Origin: Spongospora subterranea f. sp. subterranea
Lineage: Eukaryota > Endomyxa: Phytomyxea > Phytomyxea > Plasmodiophorida
Length of the DNA stretch: 64,000 nt
NCBI GenBank assembly: GCA_049724395.1
Contig: JAUGWO010000208.1
Location: 28,163 to 92,162, forward strand
Direction: 5' to 3'
Position numbers and translations under genes: made by a program. The notes beneath the pieces were generated by a model, which worked only from the letters and a program-made list of their open reading frames with translations, was not told the origin of the DNA and ran no database searches. Of this stretch, positions 42,301 through 53,330 are shown one piece after another. Each line of letters starts with the position of its first letter. The stretch's first letter is position 1.

Positions 42301-42349
42301 TCCTCGTCACGATTGTCTGAAATAACTTGAGTTGCGAAGATAATGTGAC
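39331..42349. repeat. diverged inner part of the palindrome
   Basis: 39.7-40.7 kb contains the non-coding block in inverted orientation (for example 39,770-40,000 and 40,090-40,330) with a further diverged inverted copy at about 40,515-40,700. 40.87-41.99 kb contains it in direct orientation, and 42.0-42.35 kb starts a third direct copy. The reverse complement of 41,620-41,900 aligns with 39,750-39,990. No gene is seen. Confidence 0.75.
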
Positions 42350-43975
42350 AAATTTGATGTTTGAATCAACGTTTTAAGCATCTTCCACAGCGCTGATATC
42401 CGGAATGGGTTTAAGTTTCTTTTGCCAGATAATTCCGTTTTGTGTATCAAGCGATCAAATATGTTTTTAAAGTGTGTGTTCGAGTTTCTGTGATTTTCGT
42501 TTCCTTTTTTCGATACCGTAGCTCTGTGCTTCCGGACATTATCTGTTTCAGATTGCAATTGGCTCGCTTCTTTCTCCTGTAAGCAATTCTCAGTTCATCT
42601 TCCAGAAGGGACATGCGTTGCGACGAATAGTTTTGTGGTGGATCGATCCATGTTATAGCATTCTGTTAGGAGTATTTGTTAAAGTCAGTTGACCGCGGTT
42701 CATGGTGGTGATTCGCTCCATGAGCATGTTCATGGTTTTCTCAGTATCTATTATTTTCATGGGCTCTCTCAGCGTGTTTATGTGTTTTTGCCGCATTGTT
42801 GGAATGGGGTTTTGAAAATTGTTGGAAGATGGTCAATGCTCAAGTTAGCGTGTGCTTTCCAGCTTTAGTTTGGACCAAGGGGTTTGATTGCAAAGCGTGA
42901 TGTCTAAATTGTTTGGTTCTCTGGTTAGTGACATTATTTATCATGGATAATTCCATTAAAATGGAGTCAAGGTATTCATTGGTGCTCTTCGTGATTTTTT
43001 CCAAATCGTTTATCTTTTGTGTTCAGATCCCCTGTAATTATTGTTGGCATATTCTGATTATCTGCCAATTGTTCCATTGCTTTCCAGAACTTGGAACTCG
43101 CCTTATTGTGAACGTCTGGTGGTCTGTATACGCATTCAAAACACCTGAATATATTCTGAATCGATACCTGTCTCCATTGACCAATAATCGCCCTCCTCAT
43201 GATATATAGAATATAATCCCACACGATTATGGTTTAACTTCCCAGACAACCCCGGTTCAGTTCAAAAGCTGCAGACGACAGTTCAAACCGCTTCGCTTCC
43301 AACAACAACAACAATTGGCACATTGGATAATCCAGAGTTCCATTACCCGAAATGTTCAATGGCGAAAACAGCGGGTTAACGCTTGCTGTTATAACACCAG
43401 GTTCACTCGCATCACATATGGCCACCGAAAGCTCCCAAAATCTCGTGGTCGCCAGTTTGACGAATAGGAAATTGGTTCAACCAGGCGCTGGATCCAAACG
43501 TTTTGAAGAGTTTCGCAACCCCTTTTGAAAGTTTCTCCTCCTGCGATTCGAAATCTTAAATCGAGCGGAGATCGCCACTGGAATCATCTGCACGACGCTT
43601 CATCAGGGCTGCCGGTCCAGCAGTTGGGCGAGGGCGATCACGACTCCGGCAGCTGATTGCAGACTCCCCCACTCCTCGAACAGGCCATCCAACATCGCCA
43701 ACGTCTCTTATCCCACGAGGCCATGACACCGTTTTTCTGCAAATCGACCGACTCTAGCCCCAATCGCTTGTATTTCATTTGTTGGAGACGCAAACGGTCA
43801 ATGCATTTGGTTGTCGCCGACGACAGCTTTCTGAGAACAAATTGGACAGGTGACACCATCAGGTTCTGTTAGTGTGTCTGTATTGTGTCGAGCCCGGCCA
43901 GACGGACGTTCCTCAATATCGCCCAACGCATTCCTGTTGACGCCAATGCCTACAACACCATCACTCACCCTTTAT
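42350..43975 (-). pseudogene. LINE-like endonuclease region, right arm copy
   Basis: Mirror image of 37,576-39,190. The endonuclease open segment (CVYRPPDV...IITGDLNTKDKRF) is at 42,976-43,224 on the minus strand; the zinc-finger-like part is near 43,840. It shows scattered differences from the left arm, including a changed end of the endonuclease frame (HEEHQ before a stop, against HEEHHEYLDS). Confidence 0.68.
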
Positions 43976-45244
43976 ATTGAGCAATCGTTGCCGAACACTG
44001 AATTTTCCAATATCGCAAGATCATACACAGTCCTCTCCAATCGTCCGTTTGAGGAGATGATCTGCCCGGCGAGTGCAAAGGGAATAATTTCATCGGATAT
44101 GAGTCCCATATATGGAATTATTCCAATCAGTAGTTCACAATAGTGACTACTATAGTTTTGTGAGGTCATTTTGTGTTGGCGATAATCACAGCGGTCATAT
44201 CTCATCTAATGATCAATTAAGCCATTGTTGGCCATTCGATATTCTCGATCAACGACGTCGTTGTGAAATTGTGTAGTCCAATCTCGACAACAAGTTGAGT
44301 CGGCCTTATTGGAGTGTAATAGGTGGAGTGTCAATGTCCCTGATTCGTCAACAGAAATCAGATTTGCGACATCTGCTAAGGCCTCGTGAACATAACGTCT
44401 TTACTTTTAAAAAAAGACTTTAAAAACTTTAACAACTTTGCCGATTCCCTTCATGCTGTTGATGAAGGATGAGCGGTTCAAGAGGGGAACACTCAGGTCA
44501 AGTGAGGTCTTTGTTGACAAACGACCTAGGGTTCAGTCGCCCAAAGACAAATATTTGTGAATGTGTTTGAGTTTAGCGGGATTCAAGATTTCTAAATCAC
44601 GTGTGGAAATATTGGAAACGCAATTGTTATTTAAAGAAAAAGCCCATTTGAGTCAGGAATCACATTTTAATGACGTTGAATGAAAGACTTATTTTTGGAA
44701 AAATAAGTTATTCATTCGAAAACATCAATTTGGACGTTGGAAACATTTTCTTTAGTGATTATTCTCTCATATTTCATTTGAACTGATTCTCCCCTTAAAC
44801 CCATTTTTCGGGTATTACGGTTTGATGAATTATTTCTTGTTTCAAATACTCTGATTTGTCACAGTATCTATAGAAATAAGTTATTTCCAGTCTTTCGTGA
44901 CGAGGGTCCCTTCTAATATACCAGATCCGATCATGGACTGTTCGCCGTTGCCGCTTCAAACTTGATGGCTTGTGAGAGGTTGATAGTTTTAACACTGTTG
45001 AGAACGGTAATCTGGTCAAGAGTGGGAGAAGACCATTAACAGCACAATCCCAGATAGTTATGGTCATTGAAGATCTGTTGTGAATATCATAACAGGTGAC
45101 ACACTAACACAAAGCGGCGTTAGGTTCTTAGATATTGCCAGTTAGGAGATAGACTGAATGATTGTTGATCTGGATATTGCTGTTGGGATTAGGAATCGTT
45201 TTTTATTCAACTACTGAGGAATAGGATCATAAAAACCTGATGTA
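43976..45244 (-). repeat. non-coding block, right arm copy
   Basis: Reverse complement of 36,300-37,570 with few differences, including the GCCGCTTTGTGTTAGTGTGT and CAACGTCCAAATTG segments. Confidence 0.85.
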
Positions 45245-48092
45245 TTCAATATGAAGTGAAAACCCGGGTGGCGGTCAAAGCGCCACTTCTGGTGACTGAT
45301 CTTGATCCAGGGAACACTCATTGAATCCCAACGGTTCGTGTCCCTGCTCATTCCTCGGTTTCCCAAAATCCCCAATAGGAATTTGAGTGACCATCCCTGA
45401 GGCATGATTTTCACTGGCATCAGTGAATACACATTGAACCTTATCCTTCATTGGATAAATCAGCTCCGTTTTCCTAGCAATTGCGCCTTTGATGTTTCGA
45501 AAAGCGTCGATATGAATGTCTCCCCATCCATGCCGGTCTAATCTCACACCACGAGCTACTGCTTTTGTCCGTTTGAGCTGATTCTTCATTGCTTTTTCAT
45601 AAATGTCCTGCAATGGTAAAAGATCAATTTGTTATACTCTGGAATCGACCTATTCATCCATTTTATAGCCATCATGAATTGCTGTAAATCCCTAGCCGTT
45701 TTCGGATGTGGCATTCCATTGAGAGCCGATATCCTCCCTGGATCATGACTGATTCCCTCTGGTGTTAAGATGCGGCCACAGAATTTGGCTTCCCTTAAGA
45801 ACAAATCACATCGTTCAACATTGAACTTAATGTTATGTTGTTCCGATATTCTCAATGTCCCCTGCAGTGCTTCAAACCATTTGTCCTCAGTTTCCGCATG
45901 ACCTAAAATATCATCAATCCAGATGATCAACGACTTATACAACAATTCCTCAAATATTTCATGCATCCTAGCCTGAAACTGAGTAGATGAATTCAATGCT
46001 CCCTGGATCGAACGTGTTGGAGTGTAAACTCCACGATCGGTCATGAATGAAAACATCTCCTGACACTCCTGGTCAAGTGGCATAATCCAAAATCCCTTAA
46101 ACGCATCCAATGAAAACCAATACTTAGACCCTGCTAAGTATCTAACAATGGATTCCAAGAATGGCATTGGCCATGCTGTGGCCTTGCATAATGCATTGAC
46201 TTCCCTGAGATCAACACACGTTCTGTATCCTCGTTTCCCTGGTTTTCTGACAACTACCACCGGCGAAGCCCACTCCGCATTGTAGTTCTCATACACCAAT
46301 CCATATTTGACCAACAACTTGACAAAAGTGTCCAGAAATTCAATTTGTTCTGTGTTGTATCTCCTAGCTTTGCACCTGACTGGTTCCACATTATCCTTCA
46401 AGCATGTCTTGAAAGGTGTCACCTTAGCTGGTTCATCATTACCTAATGATGCCCTCCACACATTACCGTATGTATGGACCAATTTCCTTAGTCGACTTTC
46501 CCAATGATTTGGTAATCCATTTTGTATAGCGCGCTCAACCAAACCATTCATTGCACCTCGCAATTCCTCAGGAATATTTTCCCCAATATTCACATCCTCA
46601 TCAGAAACTTCCAGATCCTGATTTCCCAATCTTGTCCTCAAGATTAAATGCTCTAGGGCTGTTTTTGGGTCTATCCCTAGTTCCTTTAGCAAATCCTCGC
46701 CAATGAATACCTCATCACTTGGGCGTATCCCATACCAAACATCTCCGGTTACGAGTGATCAGCTCGCCCGTTGCAGTTTGTAAAGTCAGGTCTGCATATA
46801 CCTCATGCGTTGCCTGAGCCCGTGTCTTATCAGGTAATTCCAATGTGACCAGTTCCTTCAGTTCACATAATCTGATATCAGGATCCATATCCCTTATTTT
46901 CATGGCAATTGACATAGGAATAATTGTCGCTTCTGCTCCACTGTCCAATATCCCTGGAAACAGTATCCCAGATGCAGCAATCTTCACTTCAATACCACTG
47001 TTCCTTGCTTCATCCACATTCCTATGTGGTGAAGACTTATCCAGATTTCCACAATCATCCAAAGTTCCAGTGTTAACATTGTCGACAACCTTGCCGATTC
47101 TGCACACCAATAGGTACTTGGAACCCTGAGAGACTTTATTGCTGCTAAACTGACGTTTCCGGCGGTCCAGCAGCTCTGCCATCTCCTTCCCTGTCGGCTT
47201 GTCAGGACATTTTGCCATGGGATGCCCTTTCTTGCCGCACTTAAGACAAATGATGTCGGGGTTGTGATTCGAAGTTTGCATTTGGCCCTCGTGTTTCCGC
47301 TTTCGGTTGGCACCTGCCTTCCGAATCGGTGCTTTCAGACTCCTGTCATCCAGCTCACTAGCCGCAAAAGCCTTCACTTCAGCAACGGTCTCCGCCTTGC
47401 TGACCAATGTCTTAACAAAGTCCCGCCAACATCGCTGAAGGCTGGTGTTCCGAACCAGTGTCTCTTCCTTCATTAACGCGCCTAGCTCCGGCGGTTGCAG
47501 AACCGCGACGGTCCACCGGACACGATTCTTTACCCCTTCCGGTGAAGAGAAGAGGTTACCGTACCCCTTGTCTTTAATCACCTTTTCCTGCCTGGCCAGT
47601 AAATCCAGCACTGACAGCTTCCCAACCATAGTCCTGGACATCTTAATCGATAGTATGTCCTTCTGCACGGTACCTGCCGCCGTCGGCAATCCTCGAACAA
47701 GCTCCTGCTTGATCCAGATTCGTACCTCGGTCCCAGTCACAACCCCTGGATCCCTATCCAGTTCGTGTATAGCGATAACGGCCAGGTGCTCCGGCTCGAT
47801 CATCGTGACGACGTCTCTTGCCTGTGTCGGACCCTCCAGCATCAGCAAGGTGTAAATCATATCTTTCCAGTTCCTCCATGAACTTCACCAAATGGTTCCT
47901 CTGCATTCTGGCCAACCTTGGCGCGGCAATGGTTTCCATGATGTCACCAGCCCGACCTCGGACTCGATGACCATCACTTCCCTTCCCATTCTGATAGTTG
48001 ACAGAGCTCGCCTCCGGATCGTCACCCAGATTAATGGGGCTTCCAGCACCCACTTCAGCCCTCTCCTCATCAACTATCATTGTGACAGTCAT
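45245..48092 (-). pseudogene. Gypsy family A gag-protease-RT, right arm copy
   Basis: Mirror copy of the left arm Gypsy, better preserved in gag-protease: one 381-codon frame (46,715-47,860) spans gag, the CCHC knuckle CLKCGKKGHPMAKC and the protease active site GILDSGAEATII. The frame then breaks at about 46,725 by one extra C in CCC, and the next frame (45,586-46,692) runs from the protease end through reverse transcriptase (RTCVDLREVNALCKATAWP, WIDDILGHAE, GISHDPGRISALNGMPHPKT). A 2-bp insertion near 45,632 separates it from the RNase H start. Integrase is missing here too. Both arms thus descend from one already truncated element. Confidence 0.85.
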
Positions 48093-48155
48093 TGTTTAGA
48101 CGCCAAACGCGAATCAAATGCAGATGCAAATGTTTTTTTTTCTTTGTAGCGTTTC

Positions 48156-48315
48156 TGTTGGATTAATTCCTAGGATCATTGTTCAATCATGACTCATCGC
48201 AGTTTCTCTCGCATGTCTACGCTGAGATTCCGGAGTCCGAACTCGTTCCGAACTCAACTGGTTTCGAATAAACAGGGACACTTCCAATTTCATCTTTTGA
48301 GATTCACATCTAATA
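48156..48315 (+). repeat. 5' LTR of the Copia element
   Basis: Starts TGTTGGATTAATTCC, ends CACATCTAATA (TG...TA rather than TG...CA). No difference from the 3' LTR was found on direct comparison. Confidence 0.94.
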
Positions 48316-48329
48316 GGTTATGGGACCCT
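48316..48329 (+). promoter_or_regulatory. primer binding site of the Copia element
   Basis: GGTTATGGGACCCT directly follows the 5' LTR. From memory this resembles the GGTTATGGGCCC site of Drosophila copia, which is primed by a half tRNA-iMet. The gag ATG (48,320) overlaps it. Confidence 0.55.
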
Positions 48330-49713
48330 CCACTGCTGCTAGCCGAGCGACAAGTTTGAACACCACCATCATTGGCACACCACCGAGTTCCCCGACGGGC
48401 TTGTCTCAGGGCTCCACACTGCCATTCGGACATGGTCTGTTCCCCAATCCGGATTCCTTGACGGAGCCGATGCCCACAGAGAAATGCGCCCATCAGGTCG
48501 CCGTTCCCGCGGAGACACAACCATCTTCCCGCCCTTTACCAGTACCATCGGGTGACGACTCCTCGGGATTCGCGTTCACGCAAACCAAGACCCCGCCTCC
48601 TCTAACGGTTGCGGAGCGCCTTCGTGGCATCGAGAATTACTCGACATGGGTCAACCGGATCCTGAACCGCCTGCGACAGTACTCTTTAGACCAACACGTT
48701 TTGGACGAGATCTGTTGTCCGGCGATGCCCCCGAACTGCAAATGTCCTTGCCATGGTATCTCGGCACATCGATTTCACGCCATTGATCGAGCAGCGCTGG
48801 GGTACGTTTCGGATCAGCTGACCGATGGCGTCTTAGCCATCGCAGCACACTGCGAAACCGCAGCCCAACTGTGGCAGTTCCTCCGAGCAGAATACGGATC
48901 TGGGAAGGATGATCAGAAGACGGCTCTGATCCTGCAGTTGCACGCCCAACTGGATGCACTCCAGTTTCCAACTAGACCCGAAAGGATTGAGGAATTTCTG
49001 GACAAAGTTGATGCCATGCGCTCCAGGTGCATCAGCCTCGGCGATCTCTCTCTGGATGAGGTGTCACTGGCTTTGCGGGTTATCCGCAAATTTCCGGATG
49101 CCCGGACAAAGCAGGACGCAATCTCGCAACAGCTAACGTGGCCAACACTGAAGCACAAGTTGCGAATGATCCCACTACTGGAAAATCCAAACCAGCGGAA
49201 CACACGTGAGCCCTCTACAACCCTGAAACACGCCACGAGTTGCACTTATTGCGGCCGCGGTGGACACACAGAGGCCGTTTGTCGCAAACGCAAACGAGAA
49301 AACAGTTTTCGGCCTGGAAAGCCAGATACAACTTCCAAACCTCCACGACCTTCGGGGAAGAATCCTCAGATTAATTCGTTACTGCAATCTGCAATGCAAT
49401 CATCGAATAAATCATCGTTTGATGTGTATCTCACGAATTCCATACAAACCATTAGTATGATGATCGACAGTGGATGTAGTTCGCACTCTTTCTACGATCT
49501 CAATGATTTTACTGAGTATGTGCCACTAATGTCCCAGAAACAGTTTATCCGTACTGCTGCTGACAATACTAGACTGCTAGTTACCGGCCATGGTACTGTA
49601 TCCCTCCAAATACAGTCACCTCAATGCGCTCATGCACACATTAACTTGCAGCATGTCCACCATGTACCTCTGTTATCTGAAAACTATTTTTCCGTCAGCG
49701 CAGCAGCCGATAA
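48320..49713 (+). CDS. Copia gag-protease (and start of integrase)
   Basis: ATG at 48,320. Gag resembles the retrotrans_gag/UBN2 type: NYSTWVNRILNRLRQYSLDQ, then DGVLAIAAHCETAAQLWQFL and a long helical part to residue 295. A CCHC zinc knuckle reads CTYCGRGGHTEAVC (about residue 312). The protease active site is MMIDSGCSSHSF (D-S-G). The open frame goes on to 49,915 but conserved sequence leaves it near 49,714-49,717 (after AAADNG), where one base appears to be missing; HLTVFDENNCRLYRASDQQ continues in the next frame. Copia elements normally encode one polyprotein, so this is a lesion, an error or, less likely, a programmed shift. Confidence 0.85.
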
Positions 49714-52700
49714 TGGCATCTTACTGTTTTCGACGAGAATAACTGCCGCCTATACAGAGCAAGCGATCAACAGCTCCTCACAGTTGGCGAACGTCGAGGT
49801 GACGTGTACTATCTCTCTGGACGTATACATATCCCAGAAACCGATATGGTCCACTCCCTTGTTACGTCTAACACCGCTTCAGAAGCAGTGTGGCACGCTC
49901 GTTTGGGACATATAAATCCCGCGAGAGTCAAAACGCTTATACGTGGTTTGGCAACAGGCATGAAAGTCAAAGGAAATAAATCATATTTCTGTGAATCCTG
50001 TCAATACGGGAAAGCAACGCGCAAACCGTTTCGATGCATATCGAATTTTCCCCAGGCTACTGAAGTCCTTGGAAGAATTTGCGTTGACTTATGCGGACCC
50101 ATGAAAATACTGTCGATGGACAACGAAAAATATATGATGGTAATCGTCGATCAATTTAGTCGATATGTTGAAGTTTTTTGTCTTAAAGACAAAGCCGAAG
50201 CCTTTTCTCGGTACAACTTCTACCATAACCGAGCACGTACCCTTCATGGAAAGGAAGTCAAAATCCTACGTGCCGTTGGAGGGGGCGAGTTTAACTCAAC
50301 CGAATTCCTGCGTTATCTACATGACTGTGGAACCAGAAGTGAACGGACAATGCCCTACAGCTCGCGAGAAAACCCTATTGCAGAACGACTGCATAGGACG
50401 CTCCTCAACATAGCCAGGTGTCTCATGCATTACGCAAATACACCAAGGCAATTCTGGCGTGAAGCAGTCATACTTGCTGCATGGACACACAACAGAACGC
50501 CGACTAAGGCTTTACACAAACAAACACCTTACGAAGTGTGGCATGGCCACAAACCGGATCTATCCGATGCTCGAACGTTTGGATGCACAGCATACGCCAC
50601 TATTCCCAAACACGAACGCCACAAACTGACCTACAGAGTAACAAAGTGCATTTTTATGGGTTATTGTGAAGACAGCTCAGGTTACGTCCTTTACAATACC
50701 GCGGAAAATAAGTTGCTCCACAGCCGCGATGTCAGGTTCAATGAAGATGATTTTCCTTTCCGGGCAATGACCCACGACTCTTCTTTGATGGATTTCGAAC
50801 CTGATGACCCATCGGATGAAACATACGTACCCGATGAAGAACCACAAAGGGCACGAACTTTATCTGACCCCTGTAGCGCATCTGAGGATGAGGAAAGAGA
50901 ATTTGATACAAAATCTTTACACCGACCTCACCAATCGGCCTCTCCCGACGATTCCGCGCATTTGACGCTTTTATCATCTCTTGCTGATAACACAATCCCT
51001 ACATCTTCTGTTGGTGGTACCACAGGGATCTGTAGACGACCCTCCGAAGGCCTTCTTTCTCGACCGTCACGTCAGCGAACACAACGCGATATGGGTTTCA
51101 TGGTTAACAGTGACTGTATCAACTCTTATACGGTAGAGCACACACTGAACAAAATACCGATCCCTCGTACGATTAAGGAAGCTTTAAACAGCCCTTTCGC
51201 TGATAAGTGGCAAGAGGCAATTAACTCGGAACTCGCATCTTTAGCCGAAAACAATACCTGGTCGTTGGTGGACGCACCTGAAAACGGTCAGCATGTTATA
51301 GGTTCGATGTGGGTTTTTAACGTCAAATATAACCAAACGGATGGCTCCGTCGAGCGATTCAAGGCCCGCTTAGTGGCACGCGGCGATGCACAAATTGCTG
51401 GAATAGACTTCAATGAAACATACGCACCCGTAGCACGTTTCACGTCTTTCCGATTTATAATGGCCATAGCGGCGCAATACGACCTCGATCTCGAACACGT
51501 CGACATAACCACCGCTTATCTATACGGTGAGGTTGACAAGGAGATTTTTATGAAACAACCACCTGGTTGTAAAGTAAAGGGTCATGAAACGGCAGTATGT
51601 AGACTCAACAAATCAATTTACGGACTCAAACAAGCAGGACGTATATGGAACGCAGTCCTCCATAAATTCTTGCTCGATTGTGGATTCAGACGGCTCATTT
51701 CTGATGAATGTATGTATTTCCTGAATCTCCCCAACGGCAAATGTATGATCGTCCTGATCTATGTTGATGACCTCATCATCGCCAGTAACTCCGCAACCGG
51801 AATGCTTGAATTGAAAAATCGATTACAATTTCAGTTCAAAGTAAAATTACTCGGTAACCTACGCTGCTTTCTCAACATTGAAGTCAGTAGAGACCGAACG
51901 AATAAGAAAATCTGGATTCGACAGAGACAGTACACCGAAGACCTCATCTCCCAAATGGGAATGTCTGATTGTAATCCGGTCTTTACTCCTGAAATTCCAA
52001 ATTCGCGCCTACACTCAGGTATGAGTCCTGATTCAGACGCAGAACGCACGTATATGAGTAAAATTCCATATCGTGAAATGGTCGGCTCACTTATATATCT
52101 GGCCACGAAAACTCGTCCAGATATTGCCCACGCCGTCCAGCAGGTTGCACAATTCTGTGAAAACCCTGGGAAACTTCACTGGAATGCCCTGAAACACATC
52201 GTTCGCTATTTAAAAGGCACGGTGGATTACGGGATAGAATATCAAAGTGATTCAACAATGCTGAACGCATACTTCGGACAGGGAGCGACAAATTGTCCAT
52301 CTGGCGCCATGTTTGCCGATTCAGATTGGGCAAATGACCCTGACAAGCGTAAATCTGTCGGAGGATACGTCTTTATGATGTATGGCGGCGTCATCGACTA
52401 TAACTGTAAAAAGTTCACTCCAACACCATTGTCTTCCACGGAAGCCGAGTGGTATGCGGCTTGTGAAGCAGCCAAGTCAGCCAAATGGTTACGCAACCTA
52501 ATGTCAGAACTAGGTTATGCGGTTGATCATCCCACAATTATTCTTGAGGATAACAAAGGATGCATCAGCTATGGCAAACGTAATCTTAATAAGTCCACGA
52601 TGAAACATATTGACTTAAAATATAATTTCTTACGTGAGGAGATTGCCAATAACGTCCTTGATCTCCAGCGTGTAGCGTCTGCAGACAATATCGCCGATAT

Positions 52701-52785
52701 ATTCACGAAAGCTCTATGTAAACCCTCATTTCAGAGGATGCGGAACAAAATGAATATTCAACGAGTTCCATGCCACATATCCTAA
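49714..52785 (+). CDS. Copia pol: integrase, reverse transcriptase, RNase H
   Basis: Read from the frame change at 49,714 to TAA at 52,783-52,785. Integrase: zinc end WHARLGHIN with CESCQYGKA, first Asp in ICVDLCGPM, Glu in ENPIAERLHRTLL. The second catalytic Asp, expected in R-T-D-x-G-G-E-F, is replaced: the sequence is LRAVGGGEFNS (GTT at 50,275-50,277). Reverse transcriptase: WVFNVKYNQTDGSVERFKAR, FNETYAPVARFTSFRFIMAI, ITTAYLYGEVDKEIFMKQPP, SIYGLKQAGRIWN and the active site YVDDLIIAS at about 51,760. RNase H: MFADSDWANDPDKRKSVGGY and PLSSTEAEWYAACEAAKSAK. Apart from the integrase substitution it is open over 990 codons, so the integrase is probably dead while the rest looks intact. Confidence 0.92.
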   Translation, partial: WHLTVFDENNCRLYRASDQQLLTVGERRGDVYYLSGRIHIPETDMVHSLVTSNTASEAVWHARLGHINPARVKTLIRGLATGMKVKGNKSYFCESCQYGKATRKPFRCISNFPQATEVLGRICVDLCGPMKILSMDNEKYMMVIVDQFSRYVEVFCLKDKAEAFSRYNFYHNRARTLHGKEVKILRAVGGGEFNSTEFLRYLHDCGTRSERTMPYSSRENPIAERLHRTLLNIARCLMHYANTPRQFWREAVILAAWTHNRTPTKALHKQTPYEVWHGHKPDLSDARTFGCTAYATIPKHERHKLTYRVTKCIFMGYCEDSSGYVLYNTAENKLLHSRDVRFNEDDFPFRAMTHDSSLMDFEPDDPSDETYVPDEEPQRARTLSDPCSASEDEEREFDTKSLHRPHQSASPDDSAHLTLLSSLADNTIPTSSVGGTTGICRRPSEGLLSRPSRQRTQRDMGFMVNSDCINSYTVEHTLNKIPIPRTIKEALNSPFADKWQEAINSELASLAENNTWSLVDAPENGQHVIGSMWVFNVKYNQTDGSVERFKARLVARGDAQIAGIDFNETYAPVARFTSFRFIMAIAAQYDLDLEHVDITTAYLYGEVDKEIFMKQPPGCKVKGHETAVCRLNKSIYGLKQAGRIWNAVLHKFLLDCGFRRLISDECMYFLNLPNGKCMIVLIYVDDLIIASNSATGMLELKNRLQFQFKVKLLGNLRCFLNIEVSRDRTNKKIWIRQRQYTEDLISQMGMSDCNPVFTPEIPNSRLHSGMSPDSDAERTYMSKIPYREMVGSLIYLATKTRPDIAHAVQQVAQFCENPGKLHWNALKHIVRYLKGTVDYGIEYQSDSTMLNAYFGQGATNCPSGAMFADSDWANDPDKRKSVGGYVFMMYGGVIDYNCKKFTPTPLSSTEAEWYAACEAAKSAKWLRNLMSELGYAVDHPTIILEDNKGCISYGKRNLNKSTMKHIDLKYNFLREEIANNVLDLQRVASADNIADIFTKALCKPSFQRMRNKMNIQRVPCHIS

Positions 52786-52993
52786 ATGACATTATGGTTT
52801 TTTTTTTCTTTTCTTTAGTGGGTATTGTCATCTAATGACTGAGTCCCACAGTACCTGGCAAGCATATCTGCCTGTGTCTGCATAAATGCATTTTATTTTA
52901 TTTTTTTTCCTCCCATAACTGTCATGATATTTCCCATGTTGCATACCAGTCTCAATTACCTCATTTCCAGTTAATACTTCAACATAAGTGTTA

Positions 52994-53005
52994 ACTGAGG
53001 GGGCG
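52994..53005 (+). promoter_or_regulatory. polypurine tract of the Copia element
   Basis: ACTGAGGGGGCG immediately precedes the 3' LTR; AGGGGG is the usual plus-strand primer form. Confidence 0.6.
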
Positions 53006-53165
53006 TGTTGGATTAATTCCTAGGATCATTGTTCAATCATGACTCATCGCAGTTTCTCTCGCATGTCTACGCTGAGATTCCGGAGTCCGAACTCGTTCCG
53101 AACTCAACTGGTTTCGAATAAACAGGGACACTTCCAATTTCATCTTTTGAGATTCACATCTAATA
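53006..53165 (+). repeat. 3' LTR of the Copia element
   Basis: Matches the 5' LTR over its full 160 bp with no difference seen; followed by the GTTTC target copy. Confidence 0.94.
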
Positions 53166-53330
53166 GTTTCCACGCTGGAATCCGTTCCAAATTCAATGTG
53201 TGTATTAGCCATTCCCTGGAGTCGAGTAATCCTGCTTGACTCACGCAGTAGATGAGGCCGTGGCGCACTCCATGGCATTAGGGGGTGATTAATCCTTATG
53301 CCCAAGGATTGATTATTCCCATATGCTACA

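Larger units (their letters stand above)
48151..53170 (+). mobile_element. full-length Copia (Ty1-type) LTR retrotransposon with GTTTC target duplication
   Basis: Inserted into the right arm of the palindrome. LTRs are 48,156-48,315 and 53,006-53,165; the 5-bp target site GTTTC is at 48,151-48,155 and 53,166-53,170. The left arm of the palindrome shows the empty site (GCGTGGAAACGCTAC near 33,423). Internal order is gag, protease, integrase, reverse transcriptase, RNase H, the Ty1/Copia order. The two LTRs look identical over 160 bp, so insertion is recent. Confidence 0.95.
33273..53330. repeat. giant palindrome (arms of about 7.5 kb, centre near 40.8 kb)
   Basis: Left arm 33,273 to about 40,780; right arm about 40,820 to 53,330, with a 5-kb Copia element inserted at 48,156. 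Positions pair with a constant sum of about 81,545-81,590 (for example 36,270 with 45,275 and 37,572 with 43,972). The outer 5.9 kb of each arm (33,273-39,190 and 42,350-48,155 plus 53,166-53,330) are nearly identical, differing by scattered substitutions and small indels. The inner part (39.2-42.35 kb) is clearly inverted too but more diverged. Each arm contains a truncated Gypsy gag-pol and a LINE-like endonuclease region in the same order. Outside the palindrome both flanks carry SINE-like repeat A or Gypsy integrase sequence. Confidence 0.92.

Noticed and set aside
33273-53330. Palindrome as two copies of one functional inverted-repeat transposon
   Set aside because: The arms contain pieces of two different retroelement types and no transposase; no target duplication was found at 33.27 and 53.33 kb.
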